DNA from: Boletus sp. NGJ
Taxonomy: Eukaryota; Basidiomycota; Agaricomycetes; Boletales; Boletaceae
Assembly (NCBI GenBank): GCA_019096195.1
Contig: JAGTXK010000106.1
Coordinates: 1 to 64,000, forward strand
DNA: 64,000 nucleotides
Reading direction: 5' to 3'
Below the pieces are notes generated by a model. That model was not told the DNA's origin. It ran no database searches and saw only the letters and a list, made by a program, of their open reading frames with translations. The translations under genes were made by a program, and so were the position numbers. Below are positions 1 to 11,100 of this stretch, one piece after another. Each line of letters opens with the position of its first letter. Position 1 is the first letter of the stretch.

Positions 1-318
1 AACCTATCCTTTTAATATGGCTATAATTCAGTACCATGACAACCAAATTATATGACTAAGGGCTCATCTTCAGGGCAAGGATTAGGGCTATCAATGGCCC
101 AGCAAGGGTTAGGGCTAATACCTTTTGGTTCTTTTGCAAATGTCAAGTCTTTGCAAAAGAGTCAAACATTGGGACACTTTTTTGAGCCACTGTACATGTC
201 CCACATTCTCTCAAGGGCAGTGACAATGTGAGAGAGACTCAATGTGTTTGGGAAAAAGATTGAACAGCCTGCATAAAGCAGCAGTCTTCCAAGGGGAGCT
301 TAGTATTTCCCCCCCACT
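1..318. other. Left-edge stretch without a recognised gene
   Basis: No convincing coding frame or repeat is seen. The stretch lies downstream of the minus-strand Cys-rich gene copy and may include its 3' flank. Confidence 0.4.
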
Positions 319-2422
319 TCATTTGCCCTTTGCGCGATTTCTGACTTCTAACCCTAAATTTGAGTATGTGCAATTTGAAAGATTATGTGCACAGGCTAAA
401 GGTGCTGCATGATTGGGCAGAGATTGAGAGCAGGAAATTTCGTGCACTAGAAGAAATCCGATCGCCGGAGTGAAGCAGCTATATAAAAAGATCTGACAGC
501 GTCCTTTGGGCTCCCCCCCTTCACCCTTCGTCGTTATCCAATGTTTCAATTTGCGGCAATGAGTTTCCTCAATATACTCATGGTGAGCTGAGGGGAGAAT
601 CCTTAGGTACAGGTGGTGCAATCGGTTGCTCCAGAATTGTGGAGGGAGCAAATGAGGCTTGCTAAGGATGAGATGAGGGTGGGGTGGTGATCCATGCACA
701 ACTTCAGGTGGGGGGATTGGGGCCGAGCCTTGTGGCATTTCATGACCAGATTGAACAGGCGAGGTGGCAGATGGCAGTGGATGATTGGCATCCATGGTCA
801 ATCCTGGGGGGACTTGAGATGGTGTGGGTGACCTGGATATGCCTTCAACCCTCCAACTCGCTTCACCTGTCAGCGAGATGGCTAGGTAAGGGGGGGAGTT
901 GGCTGCTTGTGGTGACTGAAGCCTCGTACACATAGGTACAGGCTTGGCAGAGGAACCCTCACCATTCGAAAAGGCATCGTTGGATGCTGAGCCTTTGCGA
1001 CTTGTGTTGATTGGGTATGGTGAACTTGGCGCAATGACGCGCTGGGACCACCTGGTAGGGAAGTGTGGGGGAAGCTGGAAAGGAGCTGAAGCAGTTGGTG
1101 GAGGCAGTGCATAAGCAGGTAAAACTGCCGCAGATTTTCTTATTGCCTCCACAATGGTATGGAGGGAACCAATCTGCTGTGTGAAATCATCCAGCCGTCG
1201 CTTGAGGGTTGTTTGACACTCATACAGGGAGCTATATTCCCACCTGGAAACAAGAGGCTCCCCAGCCAGGGTGTAACATGGACCCAGTGTTGCTTGGGGG
1301 GGGATTGCTGACTTGGCCGGAATCGTTTTGCCACAAGTATTGAGGGGCAAGTCCAATTCTTAAAGGGGAATTGGTGCTCAGATTTTGGAATAGGGAACGT
1401 AAAACAACTTACTCTGGGCTGGGGAACAGGCAGGTGCTGTGTTGCGTTGGGATGTTAAAAGAGGTGGGTTTGACGATCGGTGGAGGGGCGGAATCTTGAT
1501 CATGATTGGCTCTGGTTTGACAAGACTGGAGGGATCTCTTGATGCGATGCATCAGTGGTTTGCAGGTGGGGGTGGCGTTTCTACAGCAGGGGAGAGATGC
1601 TCAGCAGGGCTGCGTCAGTGCTTAGATCCGGGCAGGGAGGGCACTGACTGGTGTGATGGAGCAGCTGGACGGAATTTGGCATGCCCTTGGCCAATGTCTG
1701 TTGAGTGTTCGCATTGCTTCTTCCTTTTAGAGCATGGCTCGCACGCAGTGCCTGAGCAAGGCACGCAGGTAACCCCAAACTTGATGCAGGTTGAGCACAC
1801 ATTTAGGGGTTGAGGGAACCTGGGGCAGTCTGCGTGCTTTCGCCTGGAATGTGAGGATTTGGATGTTTTCAGCTCCTCGCAACACGCGGTGTTGTCCTGG
1901 GGCTCCTGCGCATCCTCTTTGTCCTTGTCCTCAGCGCCAATGCTGACGCCTGCTGCTTCCCTGCCACTCATTTCAATCATCTTGTCGCACGGTTCTGGCT
2001 TCACCAACTTCAATGCGCTGCTCTCCTTGTCCTCGCACTCATTTGGCTCTGCGTCTTCCTCTGAATCGAATGGAAAGAGCTTGTATGTTATGCATGCATA
2101 CCATGGGTGATGCTTGATCCCTTCCTCCTCGCACTCCGCAATCTTTGCCCAGTCGGGCCATTCGTTCTTCATTTTACACCAGTACACCTCAGCAGCGATC
2201 AGCATTGCCGGGACCTGAGTTGCCCCAGCTTGCTGTGTGGCGCACGATTTCCTGCAGTATGTTAGGGGGGAGAACATATCTTTTGGTTGACGGACGCACC
2301 ATTTGCTCCTCAATGAGATTTACCACACGATTCCAGTTGGCAGCCCCGCTTTCTTCAATGAATTGACCAAACACCTGGCAAATGCTCTTGACGGCAGAAA
2401 TGAGAATGTCATTTGCAGACAT
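319..2422 (-). pseudogene. Cys-rich (Zn2Cys6-like) coiled-coil protein, degraded copy 1
   Basis: This looks like a degraded member of a Cys-rich protein family. The parts in order are a helical N-terminus beginning MSANDILISAVKS (start 2422), a block with the motif EWPDWAKI and HHPWY (about 2040-2190), an acidic linker, a cluster NVCSTCIKFGVTCVPC followed by CEPCSKRKKQC (about 1710-1800), and a later exon with a short helical stretch and a proline-rich tail (319-1356). The spacing C-x2-C-x6-C repeated twice resembles fungal Zn2Cys6 DNA-binding domains, but that is inference. The frame changes between QEIVRH and VPAMLIA compared with the second copy at about 7.3-8.9 kb on the plus strand, so this copy is probably broken. 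A DNA-binding role is a guess from the cysteines and basic linker. Confidence 0.55.
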
Positions 2423-2429
2423 GGTGATT

Positions 2430-3513
2430 GGGTGGGTGATGGTGATGGTGGGGGAGGGTTGATTTCGTGGACACAGGTTCTGGATGGCAGTGGGACGAAT
2501 AATGCACTCCTGAGGTGGAATTCACAGGTGGTGGATGCAATACAACTGTATTTGTGTTTCCCATGCTGTAACTTTAGCGACGTAGCAAAGGGGGATGTCC
2601 TTCCACCTCATAACTGAAAACACCTGCTCATATTGTCTCTTCCAAAACACACTATGGGCCCAGCATGCAGAAGGGTCAGGTTTGGGTCAGGTAGTGTGTG
2701 TAATCAGCAGCTCATTGAAAAAAACTGAGCAAAACCCTTATCAGATGCAGACTCAGGTCAATTTCAAGGGTCCAGCCCTGCCGCAAATGCTGGTTGCAGA
2801 TCAATGATGACACGAGACTGGGATCCAAGCAAATTCAAGATTCTGCCTCCACCAGAGGACACATTTGCAGACCCAAGTGCTGCAGACGACCTTGGTGCAC
2901 TTATTTTGGGTATCTGCCTGCTATTGCTACTACGCGCTTCCCCTTCAGCTACTCTACCCATGAATGTCTCTACACTCATTTCTCCAGACCCAAATCCTGC
3001 ATGTGTCTGCCACCGTTTTAAAATCCCACCACCAGCCCACCAGCAATCCCACAGACCCCCTCTCAACCTTTGATTCACCATTACCTGCGCAAGCAAGGCA
3101 AGGATCAGCACCATCGTGCCCCCCACAGCATGCAGTGGGTGCCAGCAATCACCCTCGTCATCACTTCTGAATTCTGTCCCCACCATCACCCATTGCACCA
3201 GGACCTGAGAGGCTCAACTCATCAGCATCTTCAGGGTCAACTGAATAGGGCATGATTGGAGGTGAGTCAGCACGGAGCCTGGAACTGGTTTCACCACCTC
3301 CACAAAGGTGAATGGAGTGCTTCAATGGCCAATCCCTGAAGATCCTCAGCCCAGGCGAACATATTCAGTAGGTGAGAGCTGTCGAGTCTCTGCTCACAAC
3401 ACCAAGTATGTCATGACCCTCCATTCATGCGACCCATTGACGCCCAATTGCCACCGCTAGGCAATGACATCATTTGACATGAGTGCAGCTGGCTGCAGCA
3501 TGACAGTTTTATA
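2430..3513. other. Intergenic stretch, no supported gene
   Basis: Several short overlapping frames are open on both strands at 2764-3198, but none has a recognisable motif or a consistent splice pattern. It may hold the promoters of the divergent genes on either side. Confidence 0.35.
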
Positions 3514-3812
3514 ATGGCGGATGACCAGCTCGTATTGGGTAAGAGCTTTCTCCACTTCCTTTTTTCTTTTCATTTACTTGCCTGCCAGAGACACTATCCG
3601 CTTGCATTGAATACGAAGACAATCTGGCAAAACAATATTTCGGCTTCAATCAAGAAATCGATGGCTCGCTGGTGGAGGTGCTGCACCACTATGAAAATGT
3701 ATTCGTGGACCGCAGTTTGAAGAGATGGCAGTTACTTCTGGAGAGGAAAGTCTTATTGCGACGATTGGACGCTGTCCAGGAGAATCATAGAAAATTAGAG
3801 CTGTATATGTAA
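3514..3812 (+). CDS. Small 82-residue helical protein, two exons
   Basis: Exon 1 runs 3514-3538 and exon 2 3589-3812. The intron is 50 nt with GTAAGA at the donor and a pyrimidine-rich CAG acceptor. Splicing gives an uninterrupted 82-residue frame that starts MADDQLVLE and ends at TAA. The product is charged, Leu-rich and probably fully helical, with the signatures YEDNLAKQYFG, LHHYENVF and RRLDAVQENHRKLELYM. There is no signal peptide or membrane segment. I do not recognise the family. The clean intron and its agreement with reading frame are the main support that it is a real gene. Confidence 0.6.
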
Positions 3813-3843
3813 CATACTCAAACTGCGTCTCATACCACCCCAC

Positions 3844-4465
3844 GTGGTCAGCCGCATGTCCAGAGGAAAATCCCGCCACTCTCACAGTGTTCAAATGTGC
3901 AAAGGGTGGCTGAAGATGGAGGTGAGCGAGGGCACCGCCGTTCCACCACTGGCAATCAGTACATCTACACTATCTACAAGGGAGGCATCATCACCTTCAG
4001 TTTGTGTCTCTGATGTACAGATACCAGCAGTTGGAGTATCCATACCATCCACTGGCGAGGTTCCCTCACCCATAGTCAATGTTCCCATTGCAGACACCGG
4101 TAGTTGGCATATCTGTGCTATCTGACAACAAGGCTCCCTTTCCCTCGGAGGAAATGAGTAAAAAGCGACCATGCCAACCATCAAGATGCAATCATGTAGC
4201 AAATTCTATTGGTGGGGATTCCAGCACTTCCAAGAGACATTCATTAGCAAATGGCGTCAAGCCTCTTACATCAAAGTCTGTTATATTGGTAAAAATTTTA
4301 TCAAAACTGATGTCAGGCCCAGGAAACAGAAAGCGAACTGAATTGAGACCTAGTGAGCGAAAACCTTTCACAAAGAATGAATGGCGAGCAATTTTACATC
4401 GAATAAGTCACCAGTGTGTCTATGAAGTCTATGTCTCCATTCATACTTCCGAGGGGATATGGTGA
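3844..4465 (+). CDS. Possible small gene, function unknown
   Basis: An open stretch at 4079-4465 encodes a basic segment (MSKKRPCQPSRCNHV) followed by RKPFTKNEWRAILHRIS. A possible GT-AG intron lies near 4290-4315. The segment around 3844-4130 on the same strand is low-complexity and rich in Ser, Thr and Pro. No family is recognised. It follows the 82-residue gene and could be a separate gene or chance coding. Confidence 0.25.
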
Positions 4466-5270
4466 GGGCCAGTGATTTTACAGTGTAGCTCTCTCATATA
4501 AGTCCAGAACTCATTTCTGTGCACATAGTACTGTGCGCCGAAAGCTGCCCCCCCAAGGTGTGCACAATGGTTGAAGAGTCTAGCATGTGAACATAAGCAC
4601 TTGTTCACATCAAGCAAGTAATCAACAGACTCACTTCCAACCGCAGAGGGCCCCAACGACATCCACCAACACCATCACACCCAATGCTCCCAACAAAGGC
4701 AGGACTTTCTCCGGTGCCTCTTGTGCAGCATCGCCCACAAGGGCCGGTACTGCTGGCGATGCCCACACTGCAGCTTGCTTTGAAAGGTATGACAAAAAGT
4801 GCTTCGGCAGAGACACCATGACTGATTAGCCCAGAAAACAACCCGCCTGATGAACACAGGGATAGGTCAGAATGCGCTGTTTAGCTCGATTGCACACAAT
4901 TTCATCTTGGATATGTGGCACCCCATCACTCCAATTGCAAGCGCCACCGTCTTGGATGCATCAGCAGCACATCTTGCCACAAATTATTCATAGCAGCTGT
5001 GGCGAGTATGTCGTTAGTGGAAATGGCAAACAAAGCAAGGGCGGCATCTGCTGGCTTGTGGAGGCAAGGGTGGAGTCAGCGGGTCCTTAAGCTCAAGGTC
5101 CAGACGTGACATGTTAAATCAAGAATCACGTTATTAATATCTACCCAGGGGAGCTACAGACGCTTTATCCGCTTAACCGCCACTTCCTTCATGGCTGGGT
5201 CATAGGCGGACATTTTATTTCTAAGGATACTCCAGATCCTCACCCTCTGCGCCCAGGCAAGATACATGTC
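4466..5270. other. Intergenic stretch, no supported gene
   Basis: Overlapping short frames occur at 4441-4857 on the minus strand and 4872-5109 on the plus strand. None shows motifs or splice sites I can support. Confidence 0.3.
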
Positions 5271-5960
5271 TCACTCTACTCCCAGAAGCTGGCGCTCATT
5301 CTCTGCCAATTGACGAACAAGGTCTTGCTTCATGTTGCCCAGTGTTTGGGCTGCCCTTTCATCCAAAGGAGCAACGTCATCTGGCCACCTCCCCTGCGTT
5401 TTATCAGCCCCAGTCATCGGTAAAATGCAACCAAACGCACTTGGAAATAATCCTCAGACCAGGCTCTCAAATCCCACAAATCCCAGTTTATCTCCACCCC
5501 ATCGCCCAGCCACCATGCAGCGTTAAATCCCCCCGCCTTCTCTGGGTCCCAAGTTGACAATAATCGCGGAATATCATCAATGAGATGATACAAACTACTT
5601 TCGAACGTGGCGAGATCTGCCTGCAGTTGGGGAGTATCGTTGATATTGTGATGGTATAACATCTGACATGCCGGTGTGGGCACAGGCGTCGTAAGCCTCG
5701 TAGTGTATATCTGCTGGAGAAAATGCTGAAGATCCTGTGGATTGGATGAGTTGAGCTAGCTCCATGATAAGAACAGACATTTGACTTATGAACTCGCGTT
5801 CAAGGCAGATCTGCCAGTTGGCGGGCCAATTCTGAGATGCAGAGTGCTGGAGGGTAGACGCCACAGCTTTGATGCGACAGCCAGAGTAGTACACTACCCG
5901 GTGCAAGGCACCTTGAGGGATTTTGGGCATACTGACAGTGATCATTGCAGAGTGATGCAT
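5271..5960 (-). CDS. Putative helical protein of unknown function, about three exons
   Basis: Three open blocks on the minus strand read as one gene. The first begins MHHSAMITVSM at 5960. The second contains FESSLYHLIDDIPRLLSTW and WWLGDGVEINWDLWDLRAW (about 5415-5620). The last runs GRWPDDVAPLDERAAQTL to LLGVE with a stop at 5271-5273. A 47-nt GT-AG intron joins blocks two and three in phase; the first junction is less clear. Amino-acid make-up is ordinary for a soluble helical protein. No family is recognised. Confidence 0.4.
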
Positions 5961-6233
5961 GTTTGTTTGAATGGAAGTAAAAGTAAAGGGTGGTAATCAA
6001 CGCGCCTGAGATTTATGTCAGCAGAGTTCATGGGCCACGGACTCCGCTAAATGAACAATCAGGTGAACAATGGAAGTGAATTTTTGGTAGTCCGACTTGG
6101 AGCGCCGCAACTTACAACGATGTGAATCACACCAGGTTTCTTTTGGTGAAAGCAGACTTGAAGCATTCAAACCATCATCAACATACCCAGTGCAAACCAT
6201 TTTGGATTCAGGGACTACTAATGTCAGAAACGG

Positions 6234-6440
6234 TTCTGTTAGGGTTTATCTTTTAATCCTTTTTGCCCTTCCGATTCCGAGTCTGGATAGTTCGTCCACT
6301 CATTCTGATTAGTTTGTTTAGATTACTCAGGTTTGGATTCCATTCTTTCTTACGCGTGTTGATGCCGTTGGGGAGGTGGGGCTGGGTCCACAGGCTTGAT
6401 GTACTTTTTTCTCCTCCTGGTCTCATCCAGTTGAGATTTT
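6234..6440 (+). repeat. LTR-like direct repeat, left copy
   Basis: This stretch begins TGTTAGGG and resembles 9050-9270 in at least two blocks: one around CGATTCCGAGTCTGG and one around GTTGAGATTTTCGTGCAG. The right copy ends near CCTAACA, so TG and CA ends as in an LTR are possible. The copies are diverged and flank the plus-strand Cys-rich gene copy. It looks like an old LTR-type fossil. Confidence 0.4.
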
Positions 6441-6479
6441 CGTGCAGAAGTGACAGAAAGTCCGAGCAGGCTCAAGGGT

Positions 6480-7300
6480 GTATTGTGCTAAAGTGTGGGA
6501 CATTGAGCTTAATGAAGTAACTGTGGCAGTTTTAGCTTTCAACAGTTTGTTCGGTCCATCCTTTCAGTGCGCAGTCTCCTGCACATCGTACTCTTCACAC
6601 TCTGGCCATAAATTCATCAATAATGTGAATGAAATCATAAAAGCTGTCAATGTGAGAACATCCGTTCCCAGTAGCATGCCCATCCACCCACTGCCCCCGG
6701 TGAAGGATAAGCGACCACCCCCTCATTCCCCCCTGCCCACCCAACCAACCCTCCATGCAAGAGCATCACGGGTGGAAATCACTCCCCAATACCCCTGCGC
6801 CCCATCTCCCACATGTGGAGCTTACAGGAGACCCATTATGGAATTCGAAAGGCACTCGCAAGCTTCGCTCGACCTCCCAACTGTCGTGATCAAGCAGCTT
6901 CGTCAGGAGACAGGTAAGTCTACAATGAATGCCACCATTTGGAAAAGCTGCCAAATACAACTGTCGGACTAGCTCAACCACCCCATTGGAAGAAAGGTAT
7001 TTGTTATTTTCAGGTTACGTTCTCAGATACTGACTACCAGTATTTACTGTGGGCCAGTCACGCTAATTGTGGGGAAACAGCCTAATGGGAATGTATCTCT
7101 GAAGACAGGCCCGATCCTCTTGCAGCCTCCACAGCTTCCCAAATACACCCCACGTTTGGAATCACCCACTCTCCCAAGCCCTCAGCATCTGGATTCCTGC
7201 AGCGGATACCCATCCATTCAGCAGAACTTCCGTTGTGACTAGGATGGAGAGTGAGGGATTCAGCCGGGAAAGCGCTCCTTCGCTCACACTTTCGGCCAAC
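6480..7300 (+). other. Stretch with an unassigned open frame
   Basis: A 164-residue frame lies at 6478-6972. It is Pro- and Ser-rich in the middle and has no recognisable domain. Part of it may be the 5' region of the gene copy that follows. Confidence 0.25.
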
Positions 7301-8862
7301 AACACCTTGATCTCTGCTGCCAAGAATATTTGCAAGATGTTCAGCAAATATGTTGAAAAGGGTGGAAGTGACAATTGAAATATGGCGGTGCAGCTCATTG
7401 AGGAGCAAATGGCGCATGCTTCAGCTAAGGCGTGCAATTTCACGCTCCTGAATATTTGACAGGATGTTGTCCAGCTAGCTACACCCAAGGAAACTGAAAT
7501 TCCAGCCATGCTCATTGCTGTGGATATTTACTGGCGCAAAATGGACGACGATTGGCCTGACTGGGTCAAGATTTCTGAATATGAGGCAGAAGACATCCGG
7601 CATCACCCATGGTTTCTGCAGATAACATTCCAGCTTTACCTGTACGATTTGGATGAGGACATCTGCACTCCATGTTGGAGGGAAAATGGAGTGTTGCCCA
7701 CCCCGACCTCTGTAAACCCTGATGTATTGGAGGAGGGGTTGTTGGCCCAGAGTGAAGGGGGCATAAAAATCGAGATGGACATTGAAAACAATGGCAAAGA
7801 AGGGCCACCCAAGGATGTTGTCACACGTCAAAAGTGGATCTTGCTGGGTAAGAGGAAGGCCGTTGAGAAGCCTGCCCCAATGCTGTCAACCCACAGGTCT
7901 GCTCGGTTGAGCCAAATGCGCACCAACAACCCCATACCTCCTCAACCTCCAAATGTGTGTTCTACATGCACTAAATTTGGGGCTACCTGCGCAGTCTGAA
8001 AAAATGCCACATGTGAGCCACGCTACGGCAAGAAGAAGTGCTGTGAGCACTCCCGAGGACTTGGTAGAGGACGTCGTACATCCCGCCCAACCACTCAATT
8101 GCAGCAAACTGCAAGATCCCCACCTGCATTCAAACGTAGGTGTCATCCCTCTGTTGCACTGACTAAGAGTGAGCATAGTACATCTGCAAGGCGCTCTCCA
8201 CCCCCATCTGCAAAACGCCAATGTCGTGCGTTAAAACACCCATCAAACCCTGCTGTGCGAGAGCCCATCACAGTGAAGATTCCAGCCCTCACACGATGGT
8301 CAATGCCGGCAGGCATGCCATCGTCCCATGGACTGGTGTCTGCCGGCGCTCAAAACTTGAGTGCGTCCTTTCATTTCATTGGTCATTTGTGAAAGAAATC
8401 TAACAGTATATTCAATGCTAAGACATTCATGGAGTCGCCCCCCCTCGCCAAACAACCCTCCCTTCCAAGCTGGCAACCCCCACCCCAACCTCTACTGCTG
8501 CACCTCATCCTCGAATTCCAAATGCCGCATCTGGAGCCTGCTACACACTTTGTGGGGAACCTTTTGTTTCATGGCGGGAAAATGAAATGCTAGAAGCACG
8601 TCAACTGGCTGCGGAAACCAACCTTGAGGTTCTGCTCCAGTTAATGACGTCGTTAAATAACAAGTTAGAAGCCAGACTGCTCCATTTGGCAGGCTTACCA
8701 TCTGGCAAGCAATCTCTTCCATTCCCCCTCCTCACCTGCCTTCCTCAAGTCCTCCCCCCATCTCCACCCCCAGTGCCGATCGTTCAATGCACATGGACGC
8801 ATCCCATGCCTGAAAATATGCCCCAAGTCTCACCACTGGTATCACTGGACACTGCGGAGTAA
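7300..8862 (+). pseudogene. Cys-rich (Zn2Cys6-like) coiled-coil protein, degraded copy 2
   Basis: This is the inverted, diverged partner of the copy at 319-2422. Matching blocks in order are LISAAKNICKMF with LIEEQMAHASAK (7313-7440), the well kept block PAMLIAVDIYWRKMDDDW with DWVKI and HHPWF (7505-7640), an acidic linker, NVCSTCTKFGATCAV (7950-8000) and a late block ending in a helical segment LEVLLQLMTSLNNKLEARL plus a Pro-rich tail (8587-8862). In-frame stops interrupt the first block and the Cys block, so it is a pseudogene on present evidence. LTR-like repeats lie on both sides. Confidence 0.55.
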
Positions 8863-9049
8863 TCGATCAGCGGCACATTGACTTTGAATCTCGCACACAG
8901 CATCTCCCATATTCGCTTCGTACCTCATTTTTCTTTTTCTCTGTAGCTCTCATCCTAACTCTTGATTCCTATGGAAAATCAAACCAATCCTTCATTGTCA
9001 TCTATGGCAAGGCTGTACCCTTGGTTAAGGGAATGGAGATTCAATGGCC

Positions 9050-9270
9050 CTCAATGTTCTTTTCTGTACTTTCGATTCCAAGTCTGGGTAGTTCGTTCCG
9101 CTCGTTCTGGTTGAGCCATTTAGATTAGTCAGATTCAAATTCCATTCCATCATAGATATATATATACTGCTGAACATGTGAAACTAGACCCCCAGTTGTG
9201 ATACACTCATTTCGCCCCTCATCTCCTTGTGCAGTTGAGATTTTTGTGCAGGGTCGATATCTAGCATAGT
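9050..9270 (+). repeat. LTR-like direct repeat, right copy
   Basis: Direct, diverged match to 6234-6440. It shares the CGATTCCAAGTCTGG block and the GTTGAGATTTTTGTGCAG block, and it ends near CCTAACA at 9272-9281. Confidence 0.4.
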
Positions 9271-10303
9271 AGGATCCTAACACTCGGGGCACCCCTGGAC
9301 CAGCAAGTAAACACCGCCCACAATGCTGTCAAGCACTCAACGGCTCCTATCACACATACTCTGGCTGCACGGAAGCTCGTCATAGAACTCAATGATGGAA
9401 CCAGAGATTAATGAGGCAACAACTCTCTTTCCTGCAAAAGAATTGGTGGCAGAAACATTGTGTGAACAGGTGATGTGATGCCAGTCTGGATGGGTTTGCT
9501 TTGACGGCTGAAAAGATCAGGATTGAAATACAACACAAACACGCCATCCGAGACAGCATAAAATGAGCGAGAAGAGCAAGATCAGCACACAAACGCACAT
9601 AGCAACGGATAAATGAGACCAAATATGTTTGAGGGGGGACGTAAGAACCCTGCTATGTTAGTAGCGGGAATACACGAGGGGGGAGGGAGAAAAGTGCATG
9701 CATAACAGATCATGTCGTGGAGTGATCTCTTCTTCCTTTCGTACGTTCTCCAAACTCCATTTCTAAAAACCCTTGCATGTGAGAAACTCTGATGGGAAAA
9801 GGGAACAAGATACCCACCTTCCCTTTGCCCTTGGACTGGGAGTGCTTCTGCTTTCTTAACACATCACACCTCCACTGCCACTAATCGACTCTTGAAAAAC
9901 CAATTAACAAATGAGCATGTTCCTCAGTCAGCACACCCAGGAAGTCTCCCTTCTGCTTTTCTTGAGGAATGAGCTCAATGGTTTGTGAGTCGAGATTGGA
10001 GCTCTTGCTTTTGAGAGAAAGGTACATCTATGAATACCAGCTGAGTTGTCAAGGTCATACCTTACATTCCCGAAAGCATACACTCCTATGTCAAGTATTC
10101 CATCCCTGGCCGATCACTTGGTACAGCCTCAAGCACTTGCTGCACACATGGTTGGTAACCTGCGTGACATTGGGAGTGAGGAGACGCACCTCGCCAAATA
10201 TTAGATTGTATAGCAGATGCTGCTGAATTTCGTTCGGCAATCTCCGACTAACAGAAGTTCTGGATTGCTCGTGTACATTCTCCACTTCAGTCACCCTCCC
10301 AGG

Positions 10304-10355
10304 GGTACCTCATAGGTCCATCTCTCCCACTAGAGGGTTGGACCTATGAGGTGCC
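10304..10355. repeat. Inverted repeat, 17-bp arms
   Basis: Left arm 10304-10320 and right arm 10339-10355 are complementary at 16 of 17 positions, with an 18-nt spacer. It could be a hairpin or the ends of a very small element. No coding frame crosses it. Confidence 0.7.
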
Positions 10356-10825
10356 CAGGATCAGGGAATTCCCAACAATATGGGCAACATGAATGATTAA
10401 GGGCCTTTATTAGAAAACAGGTTGGTTTTCCCAGAGCACTTTCCAAAGGGAATTTCCATATAGACAGGGTGTAGTAGTAATGATAGATATGAATAGGATA
10501 TGATGATTCCCACAATTAGGATGAAGTTCGCATAAATGGGATGTAAGTAGTATATGTTTAGCTGGATGTAGCTTGTATCCTATATTTGGTATATAGCTTA
10601 CTTAAGCTCAACACAGGGTATTAGGGGTCCTGCTGTGCTATTTAATCATGATTTAGAACTTGAAGGAATTTCTTGAACTATAAAAGAGATCAATTATTCA
10701 TTTGAAATTAAGATAAAAAGCCTTTTATAGGACTGAGGAGAGATCTGGTGATCATTCTCCATAGTAGAGAAAATAAGGGCAGGTTACTAAGGAATAAATT
10801 TCTATCCTCTGCAAAGCATATACTA

Positions 10826-11100
10826 TGAAATGAGATAGCTTGACTATTGAATTTAATGAGATTGGGTTTACTTACAAGATAGCAAAAGTTATTGAGAAAT
10901 GAGATTTTGTTCTCAAAGCATATGCTATGAAATGGAGTAGCTTGACTGTTGAATTTGACAAGGATGGGGGGTATGAGTATCTAGGACAGGCAAACTAGTA
11001 AATGATACAATAAATCTCATGCACAGCTAAAGTTGTGTGATATATAATGCATAGTAGGCTATGAAATGGGATCGCTTGACTGTTGAATTTGATAAGGATC
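10826..11100 (+). repeat. Three related ~40-bp motifs
   Basis: A motif of the form CTATGAAATG...GCTTGAC...TTGAATTT recurs at about 10826, 10924 and 11055. The copies are spaced about 98 and 130 bp apart and are diverged. They lie just upstream of the old Ty3 remnant and may be its leader or an internal repeat. Confidence 0.5.

Larger units (their letters stand above)
8863..11090. other. Gene-poor stretch with small repeats
   Basis: No gene is supported. The stretch includes the right LTR-like repeat, a strong hairpin and the start of a set of three related ~40-bp motifs, listed separately. Confidence 0.4.
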
